A DNA stretch of 64,000 bases from Solibacillus ferritrahens. Lineage in GTDB: Bacteria > Bacillota > Bacilli > Bacillales_A > Planococcaceae. The stretch is from contig NZ_JAXCLE010000015.1 in the NCBI RefSeq assembly GCF_037027585.1, forward strand, positions 29,581-93,580. Reading direction: 5' to 3'. Positions 27,779 through 37,249 of this stretch are shown here, piece after piece. Within the stretch, counting starts at the first letter, position 1. Each line of letters begins with the position of its first letter. The translations under genes and the position numbers were made by a program. The notes beneath the pieces were generated by a model. It was not told the DNA's origin. It saw only the letters and a program-made list of their open reading frames with translations, and ran no database searches.

Positions 27779-28852
27779 ATGTGGGAATCAATTAAATGGT
27801 TAATACCGTCTGTTACTGTGCCTACATTACCAGATGCATTAGCTGCTGCTGCGATATTAATCGTTGGTTTACTTATCATCCGATTAATTATTCGCCCGCT
27901 TCTATTTAAAATAGCGGATTTGTTAAATAAGAAAAATCATCCGGTAATGAGTGATATTGCAAAAAGTGTTTATCCATCAATCCGCAATGCGCTTATTTTC
28001 AGTTTAATTGTAATAGCAGTATCTCTTTTAGTGGAAGTGTGGCTATTTGACAATGAAAAGCTAAGTATTTATATTGATTCGGTTTATGTGTTTTTTGCAT
28101 TTAATGCACTTTATGATGTACTGAGTTTTTATTTGAAAAATCCCCATCGATTTGAAACAGGGAAAGATCAGGATATTTTGACTCCATTTTTCTTACGGAT
28201 TAGTAAAGTTGCTGTAATGACAATTGCGATGTTTACAATTGCTTCATTGTGGAATTTTAATTTAAATGGGTTTTTAACAGCACTTGGATTAACAGGGGTA
28301 GCGCTGGCTTTTGGTATTCGTGATACACTGGCTCATATTTTCGGCGGGATGAGTGTTGCGCTTGATAAACCATTTCAAGTTGGCGATTGGGTAATGTCCA
28401 GTGACGAAAAAATTGATGGGACAATTGAAGATATTAATTTACGAAGTACCCTTATCCAGACGTCTGATAAAGGGTTGGTCTATGTACCGAACTCCTATTT
28501 GGTGAATCGACCTATCTACAATTTATCAAAGCGCACACAGCGGAAAGTGGAGCATTATTTGTTTCTTTCAAATGATAATAGTGAAGAGGCAATCGTGAAG
28601 TTCATTGAAAGATTACGCAAGCAGATTTCACTGCATCCGAAGACGTCAAAAAATGTTATCCATGTAGCGTTGGATGAGCTTAGACCAAATAGTTGTCGCA
28701 TTCTTATTCGTTATTTTGTCGATACAAACGACTCGGATATTATGCTGAAGGTACGACAGGATATACTATTTGCTGCAAAGCATTATTGCGAGGCAAACGA
28801 CGTAAAACTAGTGGACCCAAATCAAGGGCAATTTGTTTGGAATGACGGATAA
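27779..28852 (+). CDS. Small-conductance mechanosensitive channel, MscS family
   Basis: 357-residue channel protein. There are four hydrophobic helices (about 20-40, 75-95, 98-120, 140-165), then the pore-lining helix GFLTALGLTGVALAFGIRDTLAHIFGGM with the Gly/Ala pattern of MscS, the beta domain DKPFQVGDWVMSSDEKIDGTIEDINLRST and PNSYLVNRPIYNLSKR, and a C-terminal alpha-beta domain. It should open on membrane tension to release solutes after osmotic down-shock. ATG at 27779 follows GAAGGTGAAGC. Confidence 0.9.
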   Translation: MWESIKWLIPSVTVPTLPDALAAAAILIVGLLIIRLIIRPLLFKIADLLNKKNHPVMSDIAKSVYPSIRNALIFSLIVIAVSLLVEVWLFDNEKLSIYIDSVYVFFAFNALYDVLSFYLKNPHRFETGKDQDILTPFFLRISKVAVMTIAMFTIASLWNFNLNGFLTALGLTGVALAFGIRDTLAHIFGGMSVALDKPFQVGDWVMSSDEKIDGTIEDINLRSTLIQTSDKGLVYVPNSYLVNRPIYNLSKRTQRKVEHYLFLSNDNSEEAIVKFIERLRKQISLHPKTSKNVIHVALDELRPNSCRILIRYFVDTNDSDIMLKVRQDILFAAKHYCEANDVKLVDPNQGQFVWNDG

Positions 28853-28982
28853 TAAACGTTCCTGTTAGAAAAGTGGCGTAACCATTCTACATGAAGTGTA
28901 TAATTGTAGTATACTGAACATAAGGATTTAAAGTAAAAGCGTTAGAAATCCATTAGTTTACATAAGAGAGGATGTATCACAA

Positions 28983-29387
28983 ATGGCTGAGAAACAACAT
29001 GTAGCATTTGTTCAACCTACACCAGTTGGCAAAGAAGAGCTAGGAAAGATTGAAGTAGCGCCAGAAGTAATTGAAGTAATTGCAGGTATTGCTGCAACAG
29101 AAGTAGAAGGAATTGCAGCAACTCGCGGAAATTTCGCGTCAGGTGTTGCCGAGCGCTTCGGTAAAAAAGTACATTCAAAAGGCATAAAATCGGCTATGTC
29201 GGAAGAGGGCAATATTGTCATTGATGTCTTCTGTACAGTGAAATATGGCTTTGCGATTCCAAAGGTAGCAAAAGAAGTACAAACAACAATTCGTCAAGCT
29301 ATTCTAAATATGACAGCTATCGAAACGAGTGAAGTAAATATCCATATTACGGGTATTCAGTTTGAAAATTCAAAAGACGCAGAATAA
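28983..29387 (+). CDS. yqhY: Asp23/Gls24 family protein (YqhY-like)
   Basis: 134-residue protein of the Asp23 family with GKIEVAPEVIEVIAGIAATEVEGIAA and VDVFCTVKYGFAIPKVAKEVQTTIRQAIL. YqhY of Bacillus is next to accBC and is linked to control of acetyl-CoA carboxylase; here the gene is 6.4 kb from accC with unrelated genes between. The ribosome-binding site is AGAGAGGATG. Followed by a strong terminator, so it is a single-gene unit. Confidence 0.88.
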   Translation: MAEKQHVAFVQPTPVGKEELGKIEVAPEVIEVIAGIAATEVEGIAATRGNFASGVAERFGKKVHSKGIKSAMSEEGNIVIDVFCTVKYGFAIPKVAKEVQTTIRQAILNMTAIETSEVNIHITGIQFENSKDAE

Positions 29388-29403
29388 TAATATGAACCAT
29401 GTG

Positions 29404-29437
29404 ACCGAGCTTATTTTCCAATAAAGCTCGGTTTTTT
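29404..29437 (+). terminator. Terminator after yqhY
   Basis: ACCGAGCTT pairs with AAGCTCGGT, followed by TTTTTT. It lies upstream of the apparent glpD promoter, so it is not a GlpP-controlled leader terminator. Confidence 0.88.
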
Positions 29438-29500
29438 GTTGGGCACGTTCTAAATATGCACAGTTGAATCCTTTTTTTCTTGCATTTATGAATTTAAGTT

Positions 29501-29528
29501 TTGGAACAGGGTGAAAATAGGGTATAGA
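29501..29528 (+). promoter_or_regulatory. Candidate promoter of glpD
   Basis: TTGGAA at 29501-29506 and TATAGA at 29523-29528 with a 16-base spacer, 36 bases before the glpD start. No terminator hairpin lies between it and the gene. Confidence 0.4.
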
Positions 29529-29564
29529 ATAACAGTTTTGTATAGTAAGGAGGAAACGTACGTT

Positions 29565-31211
29565 ATGGGAAACTTTTCTGCAACAGCCAGAGAACGAATG
29601 AAAAAAGTATTCCAAGAAGAAACGTTTGATCTTTTTGTGATTGGAGGCGGCATTACAGGAGCGGGTATTGCGCTTGATGCTGCAACAAGAGGATTGAAGG
29701 TAGGATTGGCAGAAATGCAGGATTTTGCAGAAGGAACGAGCAGTCGTTCAACGAAGCTTGTACATGGCGGATTGCGCTATTTAAAGCAATTTGAAATCAA
29801 AGAGGTCGCACAATTAGGACGTGAAAGAGCGATTGTTTATGAGAATGGACCACATGTTACGACCCCTGTATGGATGCTACTTCCGTTTCATAAAGGAGGG
29901 ACGTTTGGTACGTTCTCGACGGCGCTTGGTTTGAAAGTGTATGACATTTTAGCGAGCGTTAAAAAGGATGAAAGAAGATTCATGTTATCTGCCGATGAGA
30001 CGATTGCACGTGAACCACTTATTAAAAAGGATGGATTGGTTGGAGGTGGTGTCTATGTCGAATATCGAACAGATGATTCCCGTCTCACAATTGAAGTAAT
30101 GAAAGCAGCTGCTGCTAATGGAGCATTTGCATTGAATTATTTGAAAGTGGTTGGATTTGAATCAAATAATTTAGCCTTTTCCACAGTAAAGGTGGAAGAT
30201 CAATTAACGGGTGAACAATATACCATTAAAGCAAAAAAAGTTGTGAATGCTGCCGGTCCTTGGGTTGATGACGTACGAAAATTGGATGGGGAGTTCAACA
30301 ATAAACACCTTATTTTATCGAAGGGTGTTCATCTTGTCTTTGATGAGGACGATTTCCCATTACAGCAGGCCATTTATTTTGATACAGAAAAAGACGGGCG
30401 AATGATTTTTGCGATTCCTCGAGATGGAAAAACTTATGTAGGGACAACGGATACTTTTTATGATGGTGATCCAAAGAATATGGATATTACAAAAGAAGAC
30501 CGTCAATATATTTTGGATGCGATTCATTATATGTTCCCGCAACTGCAAATAACAGAAGAGAAAATAGAGTCCGCTTGGGCAGGTGTCCGACCACTCATTC
30601 ATGAAGAAGGGAAAGCACCCTCGGAAATTTCGAGGAAAGACGAAATATGGCAGTCTGAAAATGGGCTTATTACGATTGCAGGAGGAAAACTGACAGGGTA
30701 CCGGAAAATGGCTGAAAAAATTGTGGACTTAGTTGTTTCGCAATTAAATGAGGAATATCAGCAATCATACGGGAAATCCATTACGAAACATCTACCTATT
30801 TCAGGCGGGGATATGAGTGGTTCTAAATATTTTGAACGATTCGTCAGTAAGCGTACTATAATTGGACAGCAATTCGGTTTAACCGAAGATCAAAGTCGTT
30901 ATTTGGCGAAGTTTTACGGAACGAATGTTGACAAAGTATTTAATTATATTTCACAGGCAAAAGGAGATTTACCGCCTATTATATATGGTCAGCTTTATTA
31001 TGCAATGAATGAAGAATGTGCATGTACCCCGACAGACTTTTTTATTCGCAGAACGGGTGCGCTATTATTTAATATTGATTTGGTAAGACGGTATAAAGAA
31101 ACAGTAATAAAGGAAATGGCAGAATATTTGAACTGGACAGAAAATCAAAAGATGTATCAAAAACAACAACTCGAAAACGAACTAAAAAACGTAACAATAT
31201 CCAATAAATAG
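29565..31211 (+). CDS. glpD: Glycerol-3-phosphate dehydrogenase, aerobic FAD type
   Basis: 548-residue peripheral membrane flavoprotein that oxidises glycerol-3-phosphate to dihydroxyacetone phosphate and feeds electrons to quinone. The FAD-binding GGGITGAGIALDAATRGLKVGLAE is at residues 26-49, followed by GTSSRSTKLVHGGLRYL; the C-terminal domain ends near residue 540. ATG at 29565 follows AAGGAGGAAACG; an upstream in-frame start has no ribosome-binding site. It is the first gene of a glpD-glpF-glpK cluster. Confidence 0.95.
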   Translation: MGNFSATARERMKKVFQEETFDLFVIGGGITGAGIALDAATRGLKVGLAEMQDFAEGTSSRSTKLVHGGLRYLKQFEIKEVAQLGRERAIVYENGPHVTTPVWMLLPFHKGGTFGTFSTALGLKVYDILASVKKDERRFMLSADETIAREPLIKKDGLVGGGVYVEYRTDDSRLTIEVMKAAAANGAFALNYLKVVGFESNNLAFSTVKVEDQLTGEQYTIKAKKVVNAAGPWVDDVRKLDGEFNNKHLILSKGVHLVFDEDDFPLQQAIYFDTEKDGRMIFAIPRDGKTYVGTTDTFYDGDPKNMDITKEDRQYILDAIHYMFPQLQITEEKIESAWAGVRPLIHEEGKAPSEISRKDEIWQSENGLITIAGGKLTGYRKMAEKIVDLVVSQLNEEYQQSYGKSITKHLPISGGDMSGSKYFERFVSKRTIIGQQFGLTEDQSRYLAKFYGTNVDKVFNYISQAKGDLPPIIYGQLYYAMNEECACTPTDFFIRRTGALLFNIDLVRRYKETVIKEMAEYLNWTENQKMYQKQQLENELKNVTISNK

Positions 31212-31222
31212 AGGTGGAGTCC

Positions 31223-32032
31223 ATGTCGACTTTTTTAGCTGAACTTGTAGGTACGATGATATTAATTGTATTAGGTGGTGGAGTTGTCGCCGGCTCTTTG
31301 TTAAAATTTTCTAAAGCCGAAAATGGAGGCTGGGTCCTCATTACGATTGCCTGGGGTTTTGCCGTGGCAATCGCAGCATACACTGTAGGAGGAATCAGTG
31401 GCGCTCATATCAATCCGGCCTTGACCATTGCGTTCGCAACAATTGGTGATTTACCATGGGTAGAAGTTCCAATGTATATACTAGCCCAACTTATAGGAGC
31501 TATTATTGGGGCAGTGATCGTGTACCTTGCGTATTTGCCTCATTGGTCCAAAACTGACGATGCAGATGCTAAACTGTCCGTATTTGCAACAATGCCCGCT
31601 ATTCGTCATCCCCTGTCAAATCTCGTTACGGAAATGATCGGTACGTTCGTATTATTGTTAGGAATTTTGGCACTCGGGGGCAATTCACTGGTAGATGGGA
31701 TTAATCCACTCCTTGTTGGGATAATTGTTATGGCGATTGGTATGAGTTTAGGTGGACCTACTGGATATGCGATAAATCCAGCGCGCGATTTAGGTCCTCG
31801 TATTGCCCATTTTTTATTGCCTATTCCAAATAAGAGAGATTCAGATTGGTCGTATGCTTTTGTACCGATTTTCGGTCCGATTATAGGAGGGGTAACAGGG
31901 GCATTATTTTATAAACAATTCTTTTTAAATGAAGGTACAATGACATTTTGGCTATTTGCTGCATTATTTATTGTCATTTGTATTGCAGCAATTATTACAC
32001 AACCGAAATCCGCTACAAAGGAGATTACATGA
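31223..32032 (+). CDS. glpF: Glycerol uptake facilitator
   Basis: 269-residue aquaglyceroporin with six full membrane helices and two half helices. Both NPA boxes are present: GAHINPALTIAF and YAINPARDLGPR, the aspartate after the second NPAR being a mark of glycerol-conducting members. ATG at 31223 (MSTFLAELVGTMILIV) follows AGAGGTGGAG. It starts 11 bases after glpD and its stop overlaps the glpK start region. Confidence 0.94.
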   Translation: MSTFLAELVGTMILIVLGGGVVAGSLLKFSKAENGGWVLITIAWGFAVAIAAYTVGGISGAHINPALTIAFATIGDLPWVEVPMYILAQLIGAIIGAVIVYLAYLPHWSKTDDADAKLSVFATMPAIRHPLSNLVTEMIGTFVLLLGILALGGNSLVDGINPLLVGIIVMAIGMSLGGPTGYAINPARDLGPRIAHFLLPIPNKRDSDWSYAFVPIFGPIIGGVTGALFYKQFFLNEGTMTFWLFAALFIVICIAAIITQPKSATKEIT

Positions 32033-33522
32033 TGGAAAAATATATTATGGCATTGGATCAAGGTACGACAAGCTCGCGTGCTATTTTATTCAACAAAAAA
32101 GGCGATGTTGTTCATGTAGCACAACAGGAATTCAGGCAGTACTTTCCAAAATCAGGGTGGGTTGAACATAATGCAAAGGAAATATGGAGTTCAATCTTAG
32201 CGGTAATTGCAAAAGTGCTTTCCGAAAACAATATAAAGTCAACGCAAATTGAAGGTGTAGGAATTACGAACCAACGTGAGACGACCGTTGTATGGGATAA
32301 ACATACAGGGGAACCTGTCTATAATGCGATTGTGTGGCAATCACGTCAAACAGTAGGAATATGCGATGAATTACGAGAAGCCGGATACGATGAATTGTTC
32401 CGCGATAAGACAGGACTTCTTTTGGATGCGTATTTTTCCGGAACAAAAGTTAAATGGATTCTCGATAATGTAGAAGGTGCAAGAGAAAAAGCAGAAGCGG
32501 GCGACCTATTATTCGGTACGATTGATACGTGGATTATATGGCAACTAACAGAAGGGGCAGTGCATGTTACGGACTATTCAAATGCATCCCGTACGTTAAT
32601 GTACAATATTTATGAACTTAAGTGGGATGATCAGCTACTTGAAATACTAGGTATACCTCATTCTATGTTGCCTGAAGTCAAACCATCATCTGAAGTGTAT
32701 GGAGTAATTTCCGGTAATCACTTCTTCGGTCATCAAGTACCGATCGCAGGTATAGCAGGTGATCAGCAGGCGGCTTTATTTGGCCAAGCTTGCTATGAAA
32801 AGGGAATGGTTAAAAACACGTATGGAACTGGGTGCTTTATGCTTATAAATACCGGGGAAGAAGCGGTGAAATCTGAGCATGGTTTACTAACAACGATTGC
32901 TTGGGGCTACGATGGAAAAGTAACATATGCATTGGAGGGGAGTATTTTCGTAGCCGGGTCAGCCATCCAATGGTTGCGAGATGGTCTCCGAATGTTTAGG
33001 AAATCTGCTGAAAGTGAGGAATACGCCAAACGTGTGGAAGATACAGAAGGTGTCTATGTCGTGCCCGCTTTTGTAGGATTGGGAACCCCGTATTGGGATA
33101 GCGAAGTGCGCGGAGCTGTATTTGGGTTGACTCGTGGAACATCAAAGGAACATTTCATCCGTGCGACATTGGAATCGCTTGCTTACCAGACACGAGATGT
33201 ACTGGCGGCTATGGAATCAGACTCTAAGATCAATTTGAAAACATTGCGAGTTGATGGCGGCGCGGTGATGAATGACTTTTTAATGCAGTTCCAATCAGAT
33301 ATACTCAATGTACCAGTTGAACGTCCTTCAATTAACGAAACTACCGCACTTGGCGCAGCTTATTTAGCTGGCTTAGCTGTTGGGTTCTGGAAAGATATTG
33401 ACGAGGTTCAAAAGCACTGGCAGCTCGATCGCCAATTTGAACCAGAAATGGATGAACAAAGACGGGAAAAGTTATTTACAGGCTGGCATAAGGCAGTAAA
33501 GGCTGCACAGGCGTTTAAATAA
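32032..33522 (+). CDS. glpK: Glycerol kinase
   Basis: 496-residue FGGY kinase that phosphorylates glycerol to glycerol-3-phosphate, giving GlpD its substrate. N-terminal MALDQGTTSSRAILF, the IDTWIIWQLT and DYSNASRTLMYNI segments, and C-terminal VDGGAVMNDFLMQFQSDIL are family marks. The histidine in the NHFFGHQVPIAG loop corresponds to the region phosphorylated by HPr in Firmicutes (family knowledge). ATG at 32032 lies eight bases after AAAGGAG; the ATG just before it is also possible. Confidence 0.96.
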   Translation: MEKYIMALDQGTTSSRAILFNKKGDVVHVAQQEFRQYFPKSGWVEHNAKEIWSSILAVIAKVLSENNIKSTQIEGVGITNQRETTVVWDKHTGEPVYNAIVWQSRQTVGICDELREAGYDELFRDKTGLLLDAYFSGTKVKWILDNVEGAREKAEAGDLLFGTIDTWIIWQLTEGAVHVTDYSNASRTLMYNIYELKWDDQLLEILGIPHSMLPEVKPSSEVYGVISGNHFFGHQVPIAGIAGDQQAALFGQACYEKGMVKNTYGTGCFMLINTGEEAVKSEHGLLTTIAWGYDGKVTYALEGSIFVAGSAIQWLRDGLRMFRKSAESEEYAKRVEDTEGVYVVPAFVGLGTPYWDSEVRGAVFGLTRGTSKEHFIRATLESLAYQTRDVLAAMESDSKINLKTLRVDGGAVMNDFLMQFQSDILNVPVERPSINETTALGAAYLAGLAVGFWKDIDEVQKHWQLDRQFEPEMDEQRREKLFTGWHKAVKAAQAFK

Positions 33523-33594
33523 GGAACTGACTTTCTATTTCCTTTTTGGAATTATGCTATAATATGTCGTAGTCTAGTTGAGGAGTTAATAAAT

Positions 33595-33861
33595 ATGAGC
33601 AAAGATTATATTCGTATGGCAAATGAAGAAGATTTAACATTAATTACTGCCTACTTTAAGCAAGCATTAGCGCATTACGAAGAAGTAGGAGAGTTAATGG
33701 CGATGCAGGACATCCGGTATTTCCTGGAAAACATGGAGCATTTTCAGTTCTTTGTGTTAAAGGAAACGACAGAACAAATAACGTACCTTTTTGAATTCCC
33801 GGGTTCCGAAAATGACAAGCGTGAAACAGGTACACTGATGATCCCACTTCAGAACAATTAG
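33595..33861 (+). CDS. Small acidic protein of unknown function
   Basis: 88-residue protein with a good ribosome-binding site (GAGGAG) and its own terminator, preceded by a TATAAT-like box near 33558. The start YIRMANEEDLTLITAYFKQAL resembles the first helix of GNAT acetyltransferases, but the rest of that fold is absent, so it may be a shortened relative or unrelated. No clear remnant of further coding follows. Function not recognised. Confidence 0.55.
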   Translation: MSKDYIRMANEEDLTLITAYFKQALAHYEEVGELMAMQDIRYFLENMEHFQFFVLKETTEQITYLFEFPGSENDKRETGTLMIPLQNN

Positions 33862-33897
33862 TTATCGGTTCTAAAATTTCTTATAAAAAGTATAGGA

Positions 33898-33934
33898 ACG
33901 GCATGTTGTTTTTACTTAAACATGTCGTTTTTTT
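33898..33934 (+). terminator. Terminator after the 88-residue gene
   Basis: ACGGCATGTT pairs with AACATGTCGT (one wobble), followed by TTTTTTT. Confidence 0.85.
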
Positions 33935-34071
33935 AGCGCAAATTTCACCATTTTAAGATAGTTTACGCAAATCTCTTTTTACAGCCAAAAATTTTCAGTC
34001 AAACTGTGCTACGCCTTGCAAAATATGCTATGATAACAAGTAATGCTACTTATGAAGGAGAGCTTTAATTT

Positions 34072-34458
34072 ATGAAACGAACAGAGGCGCGCCAAAAAGC
34101 GTTGCAAGCTTTGTTTCAGTTAGACAGCACAGAACTTTCAATAGAAGAGGCGATTGGTCATGTTCTTGAAGAAGAACAAAAATCGAATGCCTTTTTGGAA
34201 CAATTAGTTCGTGGGACAACTGAAAACTTGGAAGCAATTGACGCAGCGCTAGAAAAAAACCTTGAAAAATGGACGATTAGTCGTCTACCGAAAATTGAGA
34301 GAACTGTACTACGTTTAGCTGTATACGAATTGTTGTATGAGGCAGAAACACCAAACAAAGTTGTAATGAATGAAGCAATTGAGCTTTGCAAAACATTCAG
34401 TGACGAAAAATCAAGCAAGTTCGTCAATGGTGTACTTTCGAAATTTACTGAGCAATAA
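34072..34458 (+). CDS. nusB: Transcription antitermination factor NusB
   Basis: 128-residue all-helical protein that joins NusE on boxA RNA during rRNA transcription. N-terminal RTEARQKALQALFQLD and C-terminal VVMNEAIELCKTFSDEKSSKFVNGVLSK are typical. ATG at 34072 follows GAAGGAGAG. It begins the conserved nusB-folD-xseA-xseB-ispA-dxs-yqxC-ahrC-recN block. Confidence 0.94.
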   Translation: MKRTEARQKALQALFQLDSTELSIEEAIGHVLEEEQKSNAFLEQLVRGTTENLEAIDAALEKNLEKWTISRLPKIERTVLRLAVYELLYEAETPNKVVMNEAIELCKTFSDEKSSKFVNGVLSKFTEQ

Positions 34459-34571
34459 ATCAATAAATGTATTCAAATCTATAAAGATTAATATATGAGA
34501 TTTAAATTGGTTGGTTGTCAATAATTTTGGTAACCTTCCAAATTGTCGTGATCACTGGAAGGAGTAACAAC

Positions 34572-35435
34572 ATGTCAAGTATAATTATCAATGGTAAAGA
34601 AATCGGTCAGGAAATTCGCACAGGAGTTGCTACACGTGTCCAAGAACTTAAAGCGAAAGGAATAACACCTGGATTGGCAGTTATTTTAGTGGGGGATAAC
34701 CCGGCTTCAAAGACATATGTTGCCAACAAGCAAAAGTCTTGTGAACAAATTGGTATGTTTTCAGAACTAATCAAACTCCCGGAAGATATTTCCGAACAAG
34801 CTTTACTAGAACAAATTCGTGAATTAAACAATCGTAAAGATATTCACGGTATTCTTGTTCAACTTCCATTACCGAAGCACATCGATGAAGACAAAGTTAT
34901 CCAAACGATTTCCCCGGAAAAAGACGTGGACGGCTTCTCGCCGATTAGCGTAGGGAAAATGATGTTAGGACAGGATACATACTTGCCATGTACACCTTAC
35001 GGGGTGATGAAATTACTTGAACACTCCGGAATTGAAGTTGCCGGAAAGCATGCGGTCATCGTTGGTCGTAGCCATATCGTTGGAAAGCCAATGGGGCAAT
35101 TACTATTACAAAAAGATGCAACCGTTACATATACTCATTCAAAAACACCTGATTTGCCATCTTTCACGAAACAAGCGGATATTCTAATCGCAGCAGTTGG
35201 TCGTGCGAACTTTATTACAAGTGAGCATATTAAAGAAGGTGCGGTAATTATTGATGTTGGCATTAACCGTGATGAAGAAAATCATTTATGCGGTGACGTG
35301 AACTTTGATGATGTTCAGGGAATCGCTTCTCATATTACACCAGTGCCAGGCGGTGTAGGTCCAATGACTATTACGATGCTATTGGAAAATACGGTGCAGG
35401 CAGCTGAAAAAGAGTTAGAACGTCAAGCGGAATAA
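34572..35435 (+). CDS. folD: Methylenetetrahydrofolate dehydrogenase/cyclohydrolase
   Basis: 287-residue bifunctional enzyme interconverting 5,10-methylene- and 10-formyl-tetrahydrofolate with NADP. The active-site Tyr/Lys are in SKTYVANKQKSCEQIGM; HGILVQLPLPKHI and VIVGRSHIVGKPMGQLL (nucleotide site) and the end THITPVPGGVGPMTI are family motifs. ATG at 34572 follows GGAAGGAG; a start 19 codons upstream lacks one. It is followed by a hairpin. Confidence 0.95.
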   Translation: MSSIIINGKEIGQEIRTGVATRVQELKAKGITPGLAVILVGDNPASKTYVANKQKSCEQIGMFSELIKLPEDISEQALLEQIRELNNRKDIHGILVQLPLPKHIDEDKVIQTISPEKDVDGFSPISVGKMMLGQDTYLPCTPYGVMKLLEHSGIEVAGKHAVIVGRSHIVGKPMGQLLLQKDATVTYTHSKTPDLPSFTKQADILIAAVGRANFITSEHIKEGAVIIDVGINRDEENHLCGDVNFDDVQGIASHITPVPGGVGPMTITMLLENTVQAAEKELERQAE

Positions 35436-35445
35436 TCTAACTTTA

Positions 35446-35486
35446 AAAATCACGATTTTGACGTCGATCAAAATCGTGATTTTTAT
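35446..35486 (+). terminator. Terminator after folD
   Basis: AAAATCACGATTTTGA pairs with TCAAAATCGTGATTTT around a short loop; T-rich tail follows. Confidence 0.85.
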
Positions 35487-35663
35487 CTTGACGGGTATAA
35501 TAATAAATGAGGTTAAAATTAGCGGGGAACATGCCGGTTATTTTATTTTTCATTACCGAAGCAGAATGATGGATGACTTATGCGCGCTAAAGGCATAATC
35601 GAACTAGAAACCAAAAACAGAAGTAACTTTTTGTGAAATCCACCGTAAAGGAGCAGTACGTAT

Positions 35664-37022
35664 ATGACTTCGACTTCCTATTTATCCGTAAAAGCATTAA
35701 CGAAATATATTAAACGAAAATTTGATGCCGATCCACATTTACGTGATGTGTATGTAACGGGGGAGCTTTCAAATGTAAAAGTACATAGTTCAGGCCATAT
35801 TTATTTTACGTTAAAAGACGATAGTGCACGTATTACATCCACGATGTTCCGTACGCAGGCTTCCAAACTTTCTTTTAAACCTGAAGAAGGGATGAAAGTA
35901 TTCATACGCGGGGATGTCAACGTATATGAGGCAAGCGGTGTATATCAATTGTACGCCCAAACGATGGAGCCGGATGGAATTGGAGGTCTTTTCGTTGCCT
36001 TTAACCAATTGAAGGAACGTCTACAAAAGGAAGGGTTGTTCAATCAAGACTTTAAGCAGCCGATTCCACAATACCCAAAAACTATTGGGGTTTTAACAGC
36101 TACTACCGGAGCTGCAATTCGGGACATTTGCACGACGATAAAACGCCGCTACCCACAGGCGGAGATATTAATTTATCCAACGCTTGTTCAAGGTGCTGGG
36201 GCAGCCCCAAAGATTACAGAAAATATTTATTTGGCGAATCGACATGCTCTTTGTGATGTTCTTATTGTAGGGCGTGGTGGTGGATCGATCGAGGATTTAT
36301 GGGCATTTAATGAAGAAATTGTGGCACGGGCTATTTTTGAAAGCCGCATTCCGATCATTAGTGCTGTAGGACATGAAACAGATACGACTATTGCGGATTT
36401 TGTAGCGGACTTACGTGCACCTACTCCAACAGCGGCAGCAGAATTGGCTGTTCCTAATCAGCAGCAGCTATATCAGCAAATTTTGCATCATCAATCGATT
36501 CTCCATCAAATGATGACATCGCGTCTCAATTTTGAACGTAATCGATTAACAAAAATGCAAAATTCCTATCCACTTGCAACACCTGAGAGATTATATCGTC
36601 CTTTTATTGAAAGGCTGGCGCAAACGGATGCTGCACTGCAAAATGCGACAAAGCTATATTTGATGAACGAAAAGTCAAAGCTGCAAACGATTGACAGTAA
36701 AATGAAGCTACATTCGCCGAGTTATCAGTTATCGGCAGCGAAACAGCAATTAAGCCATCGAACAGAGCTATTGACGCAGCGTATGCAACAACAGCTCGCA
36801 CAAAGCAAAGTGGCCTTTACTAACCAATTGCGCATGCTGGAGGCATTAAATCCACTTGCACTTATGAGTAAGGGCTTTAGCGTAGCATATAAAGAGGAAA
36901 ACGTAGTAAAATCTATTCATGAGTTGGAAAAGGGCGACATTCTTCATGTAACGTTTCAAGACGGATTTGCAGAAGCAAAGGTCGAAAAAAAGCATGTGCA
37001 TAAGAAAGGGGAAGCAAAGTGA
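35664..37022 (+). CDS. xseA: Exodeoxyribonuclease VII large subunit
   Basis: 452-residue subunit of a single-strand-specific DNA exonuclease. It has the N-terminal OB fold (VTGELSNVKVHSSGHIYFTLKD), the catalytic domain with TTGAAIRDICTTIKRRYP, IVGRGGGSIEDLWAFNEE and SAVGHETDTTIADFVAD, then a long coiled coil at about 265-400. ATG at 35664 has AAAGGAG. It overlaps xseB by four bases, as in most genomes. Confidence 0.94.
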   Translation: MTSTSYLSVKALTKYIKRKFDADPHLRDVYVTGELSNVKVHSSGHIYFTLKDDSARITSTMFRTQASKLSFKPEEGMKVFIRGDVNVYEASGVYQLYAQTMEPDGIGGLFVAFNQLKERLQKEGLFNQDFKQPIPQYPKTIGVLTATTGAAIRDICTTIKRRYPQAEILIYPTLVQGAGAAPKITENIYLANRHALCDVLIVGRGGGSIEDLWAFNEEIVARAIFESRIPIISAVGHETDTTIADFVADLRAPTPTAAAELAVPNQQQLYQQILHHQSILHQMMTSRLNFERNRLTKMQNSYPLATPERLYRPFIERLAQTDAALQNATKLYLMNEKSKLQTIDSKMKLHSPSYQLSAAKQQLSHRTELLTQRMQQQLAQSKVAFTNQLRMLEALNPLALMSKGFSVAYKEENVVKSIHELEKGDILHVTFQDGFAEAKVEKKHVHKKGEAK

Positions 37023-37246
37023 CAAAACCAACATTTGCGACAGCAATGACAGAACTGGAAGAAGTAGTACGCAAGCTTGAGCAAGGAGACGTACCTTTAG
37101 AAGAAGCAATTGATCTTTATAAAAAGGGTATGGAGCTTTCCAAGCTGTGCCATGACACACTACAAAATGCAGAACAACAGTTAATTTCAATCGTTGGAGA
37201 AGATGGTGAAAAGAAAGCTTTCCAACAGGGAAAGGGAGAAGACTAA
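37019..37246 (+). CDS. xseB: Exodeoxyribonuclease VII small subunit
   Basis: 75-residue helical subunit that binds the coiled coil of XseA. FATAMTELEEVVRKLEQGDVPLEEAIDLYKKGMEL is the family signature. GTG start at 37019 inside the xseA stop region (GTGA), with ribosome-binding site AAAGGGGAAGC. Full length for the family. Confidence 0.94.
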   Translation: MTKPTFATAMTELEEVVRKLEQGDVPLEEAIDLYKKGMELSKLCHDTLQNAEQQLISIVGEDGEKKAFQQGKGED

Positions 37247-37249
37247 CTA

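Noticed and set aside
29404..29437. GlpP-type antitermination leader of glpD
   Set aside because: The hairpin lies before the likely glpD promoter and follows the yqhY stop directly, so it is an ordinary terminator.
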